Source: Micromonospora sp. WMMD961 (GTDB taxonomy: Bacteria; Actinomycetota; Actinomycetes; Mycobacteriales; Micromonosporaceae). Taken from it: 64,000 bases of DNA. The stretch spans positions 1-64,000 of the forward strand of contig NZ_JARUBJ010000002.1 of NCBI RefSeq assembly GCF_029626145.1, read 5' to 3'. The position numbers and the translations under genes were made by a program. Position 1 is the first letter of the stretch; each line of letters starts with the position of its first letter. Positions 1 through 7,779 of the stretch are shown here, piece after piece. The notes under the pieces are model-generated. The model had not been told where the DNA came from and did no database searches. It saw nothing but the letters and a program-made list of their open reading frames with translations.

Positions 1-2
1 TG

Positions 3-386
3 ACCGCGGTGCATGTGGTCACGCTGCTGGAGGAGATGCCGGTACAGGAGACGGTTGACGCGATCGCCGACCTGACCTCGCTCGGCTTCGGCATCGGGAA
101 AGTGATCGTCAACGGCGCTCGGCCGCGGCTGCCGGCCGGCCCCGCGGTCACGGCTGCGGAGCTGCGACGTGGGCTGGTCGCCGCCGGGCTGCCGGCCGAT
201 CGGGACACCGTGGCCGGTTTGCACGACGAGGCCCGGGACCAGCTCATCCGGCGCGAACTGGAAGATTCGCTCCGCGCCGACCTGGTGGAGCTGGGGCTGC
301 CGATGATCGAGCTGCCGTTGCTGCCCGACGGGGTGGACCGGGTGGGCCTCTCGACCCTGGCCCAGGCCCTCGTCAGCGCCGATTGA
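3..386 (+). CDS. ArsA-family ATPase, C-terminal part (cut by window edge)
   Basis: The open frame enters from the left edge, so the N-terminus and Walker A motif are not visible. About 127 residues remain. The visible part resembles the C-terminal portion of actinobacterial ArsA-like anion-transporting ATPases, including the stretch around VIVNGARPRLPAG, where these proteins describe neighbour-subunit contacts. A second, complete ArsA-like gene follows 57 nt downstream. In mycobacteria and streptomycetes two ArsA paralogues sit side by side next to a WhiB gene and a penicillin-binding protein, and the same order is seen here. The family assignment rests mainly on this context because the catalytic half lies outside the window. 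Confidence 0.75.
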   Translation, partial: TAVHVVTLLEEMPVQETVDAIADLTSLGFGIGKVIVNGARPRLPAGPAVTAAELRRGLVAAGLPADRDTVAGLHDEARDQLIRRELEDSLRADLVELGLPMIELPLLPDGVDRVGLSTLAQALVSAD

Positions 387-443
387 CTCACACCTGAGCT
401 CAGCACGGGCGCGTGGACCCACGCGGCCCGATACGCTCGATTG

Positions 444-1592
444 GTGCCTTCCGAAGACACGGCGCCGCAGCTGGACGTCGACCAGATCCTCGCCGACCCG
501 GGCGTGCGGATCGTCGTGTGCTGCGGTGCCGGCGGGGTGGGAAAGACCACCACCGCCGCGGCACTGGCGCTGCGGGCCGCCGAACACCACGGCCGACGCA
601 CGGTGGTGCTCACCATCGACCCGGCTCGCCGGCTGGCGCAGTCGTTGGGCCTGACCGAGCTGGACAACACCCCTCGCCAGGTCAAGGGCATCGACGTCGA
701 GAGCAGCGGCGGCGAGTTGCACGCCATGATGCTGGACATGAAGCGCACCTTCGACGACGTGGTGCTGCAGCACACCGATCCGGCGAAGGCCGCGGAGATC
801 TTCTCGAACCCGTTCTACCAGGCAATGAGCTCGACCTTCGCCGGCACGCAGGAGTACATGGCGATGGAGAAGCTGGGCCAGCTGCACGCCCGCGGCGAGT
901 GGGACCTGATCGTGGTGGACACGCCCCCGTCCCGGTCCGCGCTGGATTTCCTGGACGCGCCCGCCCGACTCTCCCGTTTCCTCGACGGCCGGATGCTGCG
1001 ACTGCTGCTGGCTCCGGCGCGCAGCGGCGGGCGGAGCATGTTCAGCCTCGTCACGGCCTCGTTCGGGATGTTCTCGAAGGTGGTGCAGAAGGTGCTCGGC
1101 GCCCAACTGCTCACCGACCTGTCCGGCTTCGTGGCCGCCCTTGACTCGATGTTCGGCGGTTTCCGGCAGCGCGCGGAGCAGACGTACCGCATCCTCCAGG
1201 CGCGGGAGACGGCCTTCCTGCTGGTCGCCGCACCGGAGCCGGACGCGGTCCGGGAGGCCGCCTACTTCGCGGGCCGTCTGCGCGACGAGCGGATGCCGCT
1301 CGCCGGCCTGGTGCTCAACCGGGTGCACCGACCGGTGGTGCCCGAGCTGGACGCCGAGCAGAGCCGGGTCGCCGCCGAGCGGCTGACCGAGCTGGGTGGG
1401 CACGAGGCCACCGTCGACGTGTTGCGGGCGCACGCGGCGCTGGCCCGCCAGGCGGTACGCGAGCAGCAGGTCGCCGCGCGTTTCACCGAGGCGTTCCCGG
1501 CGGTGCCCGCGGTGTCGGTGACGGCTCAGCCCGCCGACGTACACGACGTCGACGGGCTGCGGACGATCGGCGCGGCGATCAGCCGGCCGTGA
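444..1592 (+). CDS. ArsA-family ATPase
   Basis: A complete P-loop ATPase of the ArsA/GET3 group, about 382 residues. The deviant Walker A GAGGVGKTTTAAA lies near residue 30, followed by the TIDPARRLAQSLG switch region typical of ArsA proteins, and the VVDTPPSRSALDFLDAP Walker B/A' segment lies near residue 155. Family members bind ATP as dimers. True arsenite export is unlikely since no arsB or arsR is nearby. I prefer GTG at 444 over the adjacent TTG at 441. It is the second of a tandem pair that in mycobacteria (Rv3679-Rv3680) works as a heterodimer, so partnership with the upstream gene is inferred. The next gene is convergent. Confidence 0.9.
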   Translation: MPSEDTAPQLDVDQILADPGVRIVVCCGAGGVGKTTTAAALALRAAEHHGRRTVVLTIDPARRLAQSLGLTELDNTPRQVKGIDVESSGGELHAMMLDMKRTFDDVVLQHTDPAKAAEIFSNPFYQAMSSTFAGTQEYMAMEKLGQLHARGEWDLIVVDTPPSRSALDFLDAPARLSRFLDGRMLRLLLAPARSGGRSMFSLVTASFGMFSKVVQKVLGAQLLTDLSGFVAALDSMFGGFRQRAEQTYRILQARETAFLLVAAPEPDAVREAAYFAGRLRDERMPLAGLVLNRVHRPVVPELDAEQSRVAAERLTELGGHEATVDVLRAHAALARQAVREQQVAARFTEAFPAVPAVSVTAQPADVHDVDGLRTIGAAISRP

Positions 1593-1598
1593 CCGGCG

Positions 1599-1919
1599 TC
1601 AGTTGGTAGCGCTGACCAGGATCTTGTCCTTGCCGGTCTTGTCCTTGCTGTTCTTCTTCATCGCGGCCTCGAACATCTTGCGCCAGCTCGTCACCTGCGG
1701 GTGACGACGCAGCAGCGCCCGCCGTTCGCGTTCGGTCATGCCACCCCACACACCGAACTCGATCCGGTTGTCCAGCGCGTCGGCCAGGCACTCGTACCGA
1801 ACTGGGCAGCTCCGGCAGATCCGCTTCGCCACGTTCTGTTCGGCGCCCTGTACGAACAACGCGTCCGGGTCCCCGTTCTGACATGCCGCCAGTGACGGCC
1901 AGTCAGTGATCATGCCCAT
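1599..1919 (-). CDS. wblA: WhiB-family iron-sulfur regulator (WblA/WhiB4-like)
   Basis: A 106-residue WhiB-like protein with the four expected cysteines: AAC near residue 13, then the ICRSCPVRYEC cluster, which ligate a [4Fe-4S] cluster. The GVWGGMTERERRALLRR turn and basic tail, the DNA-contact region of the family, follow. The ATG at 1919 is chosen because AAGGGGGG lies 10 nt upstream; the upstream in-frame extension looks non-coding. The neighbours (two ArsA ATPases on one side, a PASTA-type PBP on the other) match Streptomyces wblA and Mycobacterium whiB4, which respond to redox/NO stress and affect development or antibiotic production. The symbol is given on synteny and motif only. The Lys-rich C-terminus is ordinary for this subgroup. 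Confidence 0.9.
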   Translation of the reverse strand: MGMITDWPSLAACQNGDPDALFVQGAEQNVAKRICRSCPVRYECLADALDNRIEFGVWGGMTERERRALLRRHPQVTSWRKMFEAAMKKNSKDKTGKDKILVSATN

Positions 1920-2326
1920 GTGTACACGTCCCCCCTTGCAGTACCTACCGACCTCGTCGATGCACGTCAGCCGGCAATTCCCCCCGATCGCCCGGCCTGC
2001 CTTCCCCAAGGCGGCGCGGACGACATCTGGCCTTGTCGCCGCCTCCATCATGCTCTGTAGTCGACCGATTACGCAACGTTGTCGGCCAAATCCATCATTC
2101 CGGACACTCCCGGCTTCCCGGGCCTTCGACCGCCGGTTACCCCGCCCAGGTCGGCGATAACGCTGCGCCGCCTCGCTGAATCGGAGGAGACTCACGCCAG
2201 GTCACACGCAACCAAGCACCGGGGGTCGTGCGTTTAGCACAACGAGGGCAGCGCGCGCAGGAAATGGGGAAAGAACGCCCCAGCGCCCCTCGTTCCCTAC
2301 TCGCGTACCCTGTCGAGGTGACCTGG
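1920..2326. promoter_or_regulatory. Divergent promoter region between WhiB gene and PBP gene
   Basis: About 400 bases separate the divergent WhiB and PBP starts. I see no convincing coding region. The AAGGGGGG ribosome site of the WhiB gene is at about 1930-1937 on the minus strand, and GAGGTG precedes the PBP ATG. A palindrome CAACGTTG lies near 2077. Long WhiB leaders are common in actinomycetes, so the minus-strand transcript probably starts well inside this stretch. No specific -35/-10 pair is claimed. Confidence 0.5.
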
Positions 2327-4756
2327 ATGCGGAAACGTGACCACAATGTGCTGACCAACGCCGCATCGCTACTCGTGTGTGGCCTGTTGGCCGGCGTGGT
2401 GGTCGCTGCGGCGGCCTTCCCCGCGGTGGCGATGTCCGGCTTGGCCGCCAAGGCCGGCGCCGAGACATTCGGCGCCCTGCCCACAGAGCTGACGGTGGCC
2501 CGCGCGCCACAGATCAGCTACCTGTTGGCCTCCGACGGCAAGACACCGCTCGCGACGATGTACGACGAGAACCGGCGCGACGTGAAGCTCGCCGACATCT
2601 CGCCGTACATGCAGAAGGCCATCATCGCGGCCGAGGACCACGACTTCTACAAGCACAACGGCGTCGACATCAACGGTGTCGCCCGCGCGTTCGTCAACAA
2701 CCAGAACGAGGGCGCCGGCCGGCAGGGCGCGTCGACGCTGACGATGCAGTACGTCCGGCTGGCCATCGCCTACTCGGCCACCCACCCGGCCGACGTGGTG
2801 GCGGCGACCGAGGACACCAGCGCCCGCAAGCTCCGCGAGATGCGGCTGGCCCTCCAGGTCGACAAGGAGTTCTCCAAGGACGAGATCCTCACCCGCTACC
2901 TCAACCTCGCTTCGTTCGGCAACGGCGCGTACGGCATCTTCGCCGCCAGCCAGGTCTACTTCGGTAAGCCGCCGAGCAAGCTCAAGATCGAGGAAGCGGC
3001 GCTGCTGGCCGGCATGGTCAAGGCGCCGACGACGAACGACCCGACCACCAAGGCCGGCTACCCGCTCGCCCTGGAACGGCGCGACTACGTCATCGACAAC
3101 ATGGTCGAGATCAAGGCCATCACGCAGCAGGAGGCCGACGCCGCCAAGGCCGTCAAGCTCGAGGTGAAGGACAAGCGCACCCCGAACGGCTGCGTCTCCG
3201 CCAACGTCAACAGCTGGGGCTTCTTCTGCGACTACTTCTACCGCTGGTGGATGGATCAGGAGACGTTCGGCTCCACCACGTACGACCGCGAGCGTCGTCT
3301 GAAGAGCGGCGGCTACACCGTCGTCACCTCGATCGACGTCCAGGCGCAGAAGGCCGCGGACAGGGCGGTCCGCAAGGCCAAGAGCGAGAACAGCAAGGAA
3401 GCCGCCATGGTCGCGGTGGTCGAGCCCGGCACCGGCCGGGTCCGGGCGCTAGCGGTGAACCGGCAGTTCAAGCTGGACGATCCGAATAACCCGAAGAACA
3501 AGATCTCCAGCGACCCGGCGAAGAGCAAGAAGAAGATCCGGGGCAACTACCCGGCCACGGTGAACCCGCTGCTCACCGGTGGCGATGGCATCACCGGCTA
3601 CCAGGCCGGCTCGACCTTCAAGATCTTCACCATCGTGGCGGCGCTGGAGAAGGGCATCCCGCTCAGCTACAGCATCAACGCGCAGAAGCAGTTCAAGTCG
3701 GAGTACATCATCCGGCCTGGCCCGGCGGCCTGCCCGGGGACCAGCTTCTACTGCCCCACCAACTCCACCGACAGCATGGCCGGCCCGCACAACATGTGGA
3801 GCGCGTTCGGCCGCTCGGTCAACACCTACTTCGTGCCCCTGCAGCAGCAGGTCGGTGCGGAGAACGTGGTCAAGGCCGCGAAGCGGCTGGGCATCAACTT
3901 CCGGTCCCAGGAGGACCTGGACCTGGAGAAGGGTGCGCACCAGTGGGGTGCGTTCACCCTGGGCGTCTCGCAGACCACCCCGCTCGACCTGGCCAACGCC
4001 TACGCCACCCTCGCCGCGGACGGCAAGTACTGCGAACCGATCCCGGTGCAGGAGATCCGCGACCCGGAGGGCAACAAGCTGGACATCGCCAACCCGCGGT
4101 GCGAGAAGCGGTTCAGCACCGACGTGGCCCGCGCCGCCGTGGACGCCGCCCGCTGCCCGGTCGGTGACAAGTCGTCGTCCTCGAAGTGCACGGGTGCCAC
4201 CGCCGGCAACGTCCGCAACGACGTCGGTTACCCGGTGGCCGGCAAGTCCGGCACCACCGACTCGGAGAAGACCGCCGCGCTGGTCGCGATGACCAAGCAG
4301 TACTCGGTGGCCGGCATCATGGCCGACCCGGACTGGCCGCAGACGAACGTCAAGATGAAGCACGCGGAGAAGGACGGCATCAACCCGCCGGTGTGGGAGA
4401 CGCTGCGGGACGCCATGAAGGGCAAGCCGAAGATTAACTTCGAGCCGCCCGGCCAGAAGATCTCCGAGGGCGACCAGCGCAGCATCCCCGACGTGAAGTG
4501 CATCTCGGTGGACCAGGCGAAGTCCCGGCTCAAGGGCGCCGGCTTCGAACCGGTCGTCTCCAGCGCGAAGGTCCCCTCCTCGTGCAAGGCTGGCGACGCC
4601 GCCGGCACCAGCCCGGACGGACGCACGATCAAGGGTGGCCTGGTCAGCATCCAGGTCAGCAGCGGCAGCGGCGCGCCGGGCAACACCGGCGGCACGCCGG
4701 GTAACCCGCCCGGCAACCAGCCCGGTGGTCGACCCGGCGGTCGTCCCGGCGGCTGA
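2327..4756 (+). CDS. Bifunctional penicillin-binding protein (PonA2-like, class A, PASTA tail)
   Basis: Membrane-anchored peptidoglycan synthase of about 809 residues. A cytoplasmic stub and one TM helix (about residues 10-35) precede a GT51 glycosyltransferase domain, where AAEDHDFYKHNGVD contains the catalytic Glu. A transpeptidase domain follows, with GSTFK (Ser near residue 429), SVN and KSGTTDS motifs, then a single C-terminal PASTA domain and a Gly/Pro-rich tail. It polymerises glycan strands and crosslinks stem peptides outside the membrane. The ATG at 2327 is preceded by GAGGTG with 6-nt spacing; GTG at 2318 is an alternative. The WhiB-ArsA neighbourhood matches mycobacterial ponA2. 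Serial in-frame antisense ORFs across this gene are composition artefacts. Confidence 0.95.
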   Translation: MRKRDHNVLTNAASLLVCGLLAGVVVAAAAFPAVAMSGLAAKAGAETFGALPTELTVARAPQISYLLASDGKTPLATMYDENRRDVKLADISPYMQKAIIAAEDHDFYKHNGVDINGVARAFVNNQNEGAGRQGASTLTMQYVRLAIAYSATHPADVVAATEDTSARKLREMRLALQVDKEFSKDEILTRYLNLASFGNGAYGIFAASQVYFGKPPSKLKIEEAALLAGMVKAPTTNDPTTKAGYPLALERRDYVIDNMVEIKAITQQEADAAKAVKLEVKDKRTPNGCVSANVNSWGFFCDYFYRWWMDQETFGSTTYDRERRLKSGGYTVVTSIDVQAQKAADRAVRKAKSENSKEAAMVAVVEPGTGRVRALAVNRQFKLDDPNNPKNKISSDPAKSKKKIRGNYPATVNPLLTGGDGITGYQAGSTFKIFTIVAALEKGIPLSYSINAQKQFKSEYIIRPGPAACPGTSFYCPTNSTDSMAGPHNMWSAFGRSVNTYFVPLQQQVGAENVVKAAKRLGINFRSQEDLDLEKGAHQWGAFTLGVSQTTPLDLANAYATLAADGKYCEPIPVQEIRDPEGNKLDIANPRCEKRFSTDVARAAVDAARCPVGDKSSSSKCTGATAGNVRNDVGYPVAGKSGTTDSEKTAALVAMTKQYSVAGIMADPDWPQTNVKMKHAEKDGINPPVWETLRDAMKGKPKINFEPPGQKISEGDQRSIPDVKCISVDQAKSRLKGAGFEPVVSSAKVPSSCKAGDAAGTSPDGRTIKGGLVSIQVSSGSGAPGNTGGTPGNPPGNQPGGRPGGRPGG

Positions 4757-4771
4757 GCCGACGAGTTGACA

Positions 4772-4810
4772 CGAACGGGCGGGCACCCTCCTCGGGTGCC
4801 CGCCCGTTCG
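4772..4810 (+). terminator. Strong hairpin terminator after the PBP gene
   Basis: A 17-bp perfect inverted repeat (arms 4772-4788 and 4794-4810, five-base loop) sits 16 bases after the PBP stop and just before the end of the convergent GatB/YqeY gene. There is no long T tract, as is usual in high-GC actinobacteria, so it may terminate transcription from both sides. Confidence 0.85.
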
Positions 4811-4851
4811 TCTGTCCGGCCCCAGTAGGCCGACGCTGGTCCCGCTGCGTG

Positions 4852-5307
4852 TCAGAGACCGAGCTGTCGGCGTACCTCTGCGGCCACCCGGCCACCCTCG
4901 GCCCGGCCCGCCACCGCGGCCTGGGCCGCCTTCATCGCCGGGCCCATCTGGGCCTTCCCGGTGAAGCCGCCCGCGGCGAGCGCCCCCGACACCAGCTCGG
5001 CCAACTCGGCGTCCGGGAGCTGCCTGGGCAGGTAACGGTCCAGCACCTCACCCTCGGCGGTCTCCTTCGCGGCCTGCTCGGCGCGGCCGGCGTCGGCGAA
5101 CGCGGTGGCGGCCTCCCGGCGCTTCTTGGCCTCCTTGGTCAGCACCGCGAGCACCTCGTCGTCGGTGAGGTCGCGCTTGGCCTTGCCGGCGACCTCGGCA
5201 TTGCCGACGGCGGCCAGGGCCATCCGCAGCGTGGAGGTGGTCAGCTCGTCGCGCGCCTTGAGCGCGGAACGCATGTCGGCGGTGAGGCGGTCCTTCAGCG
5301 TGCTCAT
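4852..5307 (-). CDS. GatB/YqeY domain-containing protein
   Basis: A 151-residue soluble protein matching the YqeY family in full. The N-terminal helical part (LKDRLTADMRSALKARDELTTSTLRM) and C-terminal segment (GKAQMGPAMKAAQAAVAGRAEGGRVAAEVRRQL) resemble the tail domain of GatB, the amidotransferase subunit that acts on mischarged tRNA. Standalone YqeY proteins have no firmly established function; a tRNA-related role is inferred from the fold. It starts 25 nt from the divergent phosphoesterase gene, so the two share a very short promoter region. Length is normal for the family. Confidence 0.9.
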   Translation of the reverse strand: MSTLKDRLTADMRSALKARDELTTSTLRMALAAVGNAEVAGKAKRDLTDDEVLAVLTKEAKKRREAATAFADAGRAEQAAKETAEGEVLDRYLPRQLPDAELAELVSGALAAGGFTGKAQMGPAMKAAQAAVAGRAEGGRVAAEVRRQLGL

Positions 5308-5332
5308 GGACGGTCAAACTACCCTGAACGCC

Positions 5333-6226
5333 ATGCGAAAGCGCACACTATTCCGGCTTGCCGCCGGAACCGCCACGGTCGGCGCGGCCACCCTCGCGTA
5401 CGCGTCGCTCGTCGAGCGCAACATGTTCACCCTGCGGCGGTACGACGTGCCGGTGCTCCCGGTCGACGCGGAGCCGCTGCGTGTGCTGCACCTGTCCGAC
5501 CTGCACATGATGCCCGACCAGGCACGCAAGCAGCGGTGGGTGGCGTCGCTCGCCGCCCTGGACCCCGACCTGGTGGTGGTCACCGGCGACAACATGGCCC
5601 ACCCGGGCGCGGTCCCAGGGGTGCTGCGGGCGCTACAGCCGCTGCTGGACTTCCCCGGCGCGTTCGTCTTCGGCTCCAACGACTACACCGGCCCGGTGTT
5701 GAAGAACCCGTTCACCTACTTCCTGCCCGACCGGGAGTACACCGAGGGCGTCGAGCTGCCCTACGAGGAGCTGCGTCAGGTCTTCACCGGCGCCGGCTGG
5801 GCCGACCTCAACAACGCCCGGACCATGCTGAAGGCCGGCGGTCGGCAGCTCGACCTGGTCGGCGTCGACGACCCCCACATCGACCGGGACGACTACCCTG
5901 CCGTGTCCGGCGCGGTCTCGTCCTCGGCCGACCTGTCCATCGCGGTGACGCACTCCCCCGAACCACGGGTGCTCGACCAGATGGCCGCGGACGGCTTCGG
6001 GCTGCTGCTGGCCGGGCACACCCACGGCGGTCAGGTCTGCGTACCGGGCTACGGGGCACTGGTGACCAACTGCGGCCTGCCCCGCTCGATGGCGCGCGGC
6101 CTGCACCGGTGGCCGGGCTCGGACTCCTGGCTGCACGTCTCCGCCGGCCTGGGCACCCACCCCACCGCACCGGTCCGCTTCGCCTGCCCTCCGGAGGCCA
6201 GCATCCTGACCCTCATCCCCCGCTGA
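5333..6226 (+). CDS. Calcineurin-like metallophosphoesterase, membrane-anchored
   Basis: About 297 residues with an N-terminal hydrophobic segment (about residues 5-25) that should act as an anchor or signal. The metal-binding motifs of the calcineurin-like family are present: LSDLHM near residue 57, VVTGDN, a GSND motif, and GHTHGGQV near the C-terminus. It resembles YkuE/Rv3683-type phosphoesterases, and an orthologue follows ponA2 in mycobacteria. The substrate is unknown; roles in envelope or undecaprenyl-phosphate metabolism are speculation. ATG 5333 is chosen because the hydrophobic anchor begins right after it and the reading frame upstream overlaps the divergent gene. Confidence 0.9.
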   Translation: MRKRTLFRLAAGTATVGAATLAYASLVERNMFTLRRYDVPVLPVDAEPLRVLHLSDLHMMPDQARKQRWVASLAALDPDLVVVTGDNMAHPGAVPGVLRALQPLLDFPGAFVFGSNDYTGPVLKNPFTYFLPDREYTEGVELPYEELRQVFTGAGWADLNNARTMLKAGGRQLDLVGVDDPHIDRDDYPAVSGAVSSSADLSIAVTHSPEPRVLDQMAADGFGLLLAGHTHGGQVCVPGYGALVTNCGLPRSMARGLHRWPGSDSWLHVSAGLGTHPTAPVRFACPPEASILTLIPR

Positions 6227-6236
6227 CCCGGCCCCC

Positions 6237-6312
6237 GGTGCACGCCGCGCCCCCCGGTGCACGCCGCGCCCGCCGGTGCACGCCGCGCCCGCCGGTGCAC
6301 GCCGCGCCCGCC
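6237..6312 (+). repeat. Tandem repeat, 19-bp unit, 4 copies
   Basis: Four head-to-tail copies of a 19-base unit beginning GGTGCACGCCGCGCCC start at 6237, 6256, 6275 and 6294. The first copy differs near its end; the others are identical. The array lies in the spacer between the phosphoesterase gene and a dispersed inverted repeat. No coding function is apparent. Confidence 0.9.
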
Positions 6313-6317
6313 GGTCA

Positions 6318-6394
6318 AGACCCGCGCAGCATCGGGGATGTTGCTGCCTCGGCGCGTCCTGAGGCAGCAGCATCGGCGATGGTGTGCGGATCCT
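6318..6394. repeat. Dispersed inverted-repeat element, family B copy 1
   Basis: An imperfect palindrome with arms about 33 bases long (6318-6350 and 6361-6394). The core GATGTTGCTGCCTC pairs with GAGGCAGCAGCATC around a 10-base loop, with GATCCGC-like outer ends. A related palindrome occurs at 11761-11840, so this is a repeated intergenic element and not a gene-specific terminator. No transposase is present. Confidence 0.75.
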
Positions 6395-6477
6395 GGGTGG
6401 GCTGCGGGGTGCTCCGGGCCGCGGGGGTACCGAGTTTGACCATCGGACCGGGTGGGCTACTATTTGTCGGCACGCCT

Positions 6478-6554
<77 letters not shown>

Positions 6555-6568
6555 GAGGTAACAGCAGG

Positions 6569-6596
6569 TCAAGGCCCCTCCACGGAGGGGCCTTGA
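6569..6596 (+). terminator. Terminator after tRNA-Pro
   Basis: A 13-base inverted repeat (TCAAGGCCCCTCC and its complement) starts 15 bases after the tRNA and is followed by TTCG. Position and shape fit an intrinsic terminator for the tRNA transcript. Confidence 0.8.
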
Positions 6597-6810
6597 TTCG
6601 TATCCGGGCGCTTCGCCCATCCTGGGCGCAGGAAAAGGCAGTTGATGGTGACTGGCAGGCCGACGATCTGTGAAGCAGCGCCGCCGGCACGCGCTCGGCG
6701 GTGGCCTCACACGGGCTCTACGCAGCCGATATAGGTGTTTCTACCGATCCCTGGACGTGCTGTCACACCTAGCGTCGGTGGCACGACGAGCCGTCCGAGG
6801 GAGACCACTG

Positions 6811-7635
6811 ATGACCACCGCACTCGATTTCACCGCCGTGAAGGCACGCCAGCAGGTGACCTGGGCAAGCGGCGACTACGGGGCCGTCGCCGCCCTCATC
6901 CACCCGATTGCCGAGTTGCTGGTGACCGCGGCCGACCTGTCGGCGGGCGCTCGGGTGCTGGACGTGGCGACCGGGACCGGCAACGCCGCCATCGCCGCCG
7001 CCCGCTGCGGCTGCGCGGTGACCGGCGTCGACTACGTACCCGAACTGTTGGAACGCGGCCACGCGCGGGCCTCGGCGGAACGGCTTCCGGTCACGTTCGT
7101 GACCGGGGACGCGGAGCGCCTGGCGTACGTCGACGGTGCCTTCGACGCGGTGCTCTCCGTCGTCGGCGTGATGTTCGCCCCGAACCAGGAGCGGGCGGCG
7201 GCCGAGCTGGTCCGGGTCTGCCGGCCCGGAGGCACGGTCGCGCTGGCGTCGTGGACGCCGCAGGGTTTCATCGGCGAGTTGTTCCGCACGGTGGGGCGGC
7301 ACGTGCCGCCCCCGGCCGGGCTGCGCCCGCCGGTGCAGTGGGGCGACGAGGACCGGGTCCGTGAGCTGCTCGGGGCGGCCGTGCACGACCTTCGGGCGGT
7401 ACGCCGGGAGTTCGTCTTCCGCTTCGGCACACCTGAGGAGTTCGCCCTCTTCTTCCGGGCCAACTACGGCCCGACGTTGAAGGCGTTCGAGGCGCTGCCC
7501 GAGGAGCGCCGAGCGGAGCTGCACGCCGACCTGGTGAAGCTGGCCCGTACGCGCAACCGGGCCACCGACGGCACGGTGCGGATTTCGGCGGAATACCTGG
7601 AGGTCGTGGCGCGGCGGACCACCGTTCCCGCCTGA
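6811..7635 (+). CDS. Class I SAM-dependent methyltransferase
   Basis: A 274-residue cytoplasmic protein. The SAM-binding motif VLDVATGTGNAAIAAAR lies near residue 48, followed by the acidic VTGVDYVPELLERG and the motif around DAVLSVVGVMFAPNQ, as in the Methyltransf_11/UbiE-like group. The C-terminal half (from about residue 150) varies in this family and sets the substrate, which cannot be read here. ATG 6811 has GAGGGAG upstream at good spacing; the in-frame extension upstream runs into spacer near the tRNA. It stands alone with no pathway genes around it, so the acceptor is unknown. Confidence 0.85.
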   Translation: MTTALDFTAVKARQQVTWASGDYGAVAALIHPIAELLVTAADLSAGARVLDVATGTGNAAIAAARCGCAVTGVDYVPELLERGHARASAERLPVTFVTGDAERLAYVDGAFDAVLSVVGVMFAPNQERAAAELVRVCRPGGTVALASWTPQGFIGELFRTVGRHVPPPAGLRPPVQWGDEDRVRELLGAAVHDLRAVRREFVFRFGTPEEFALFFRANYGPTLKAFEALPEERRAELHADLVKLARTRNRATDGTVRISAEYLEVVARRTTVPA

Positions 7636-7650
7636 CACCGGCATCTCTCG

Positions 7651-7755
7651 TTGATCATCAATCCTATCGACGGGCCCCGGAGCCGGCCGAAAGGTGGTTG
7701 CCGCCTGGCTGCCGCGCGCGATCTGATTCGGTTGATCATCCGTTCAATCGACGGG
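7651..7755 (+). promoter_or_regulatory. Paired 24-bp direct repeats upstream of secreted protein gene
   Basis: Two copies of a 24-base motif, TTGATCATCNNTNCNATCGACGGG, lie at 7651-7674 and 7732-7755 in the same orientation, with 20 of 24 positions identical. The second ends 24 bases before the GTG of the DNRLRE protein gene, just ahead of its GGGGAGGA ribosome site. Their spacing (81 bases, near eight helical turns) suggests a regulator operator pair, but no regulator is identified. Confidence 0.5.
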
Positions 7756-7779
7756 TGACAACGGGGAGGAACATTCACT

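Noticed and set aside
413..1144. Plus-strand ORF of 243 residues overlapping the ArsA gene
   Set aside because: An Arg/Gly-rich shadow in another frame of a clear ArsA gene with Walker A; no family pattern.
3449..4786. Long minus-strand ORF through the PBP gene (445 codons)
   Set aside because: Antisense artefact of GC-rich codons; no ribosome site or motif, and the plus-strand PBP has every catalytic motif.
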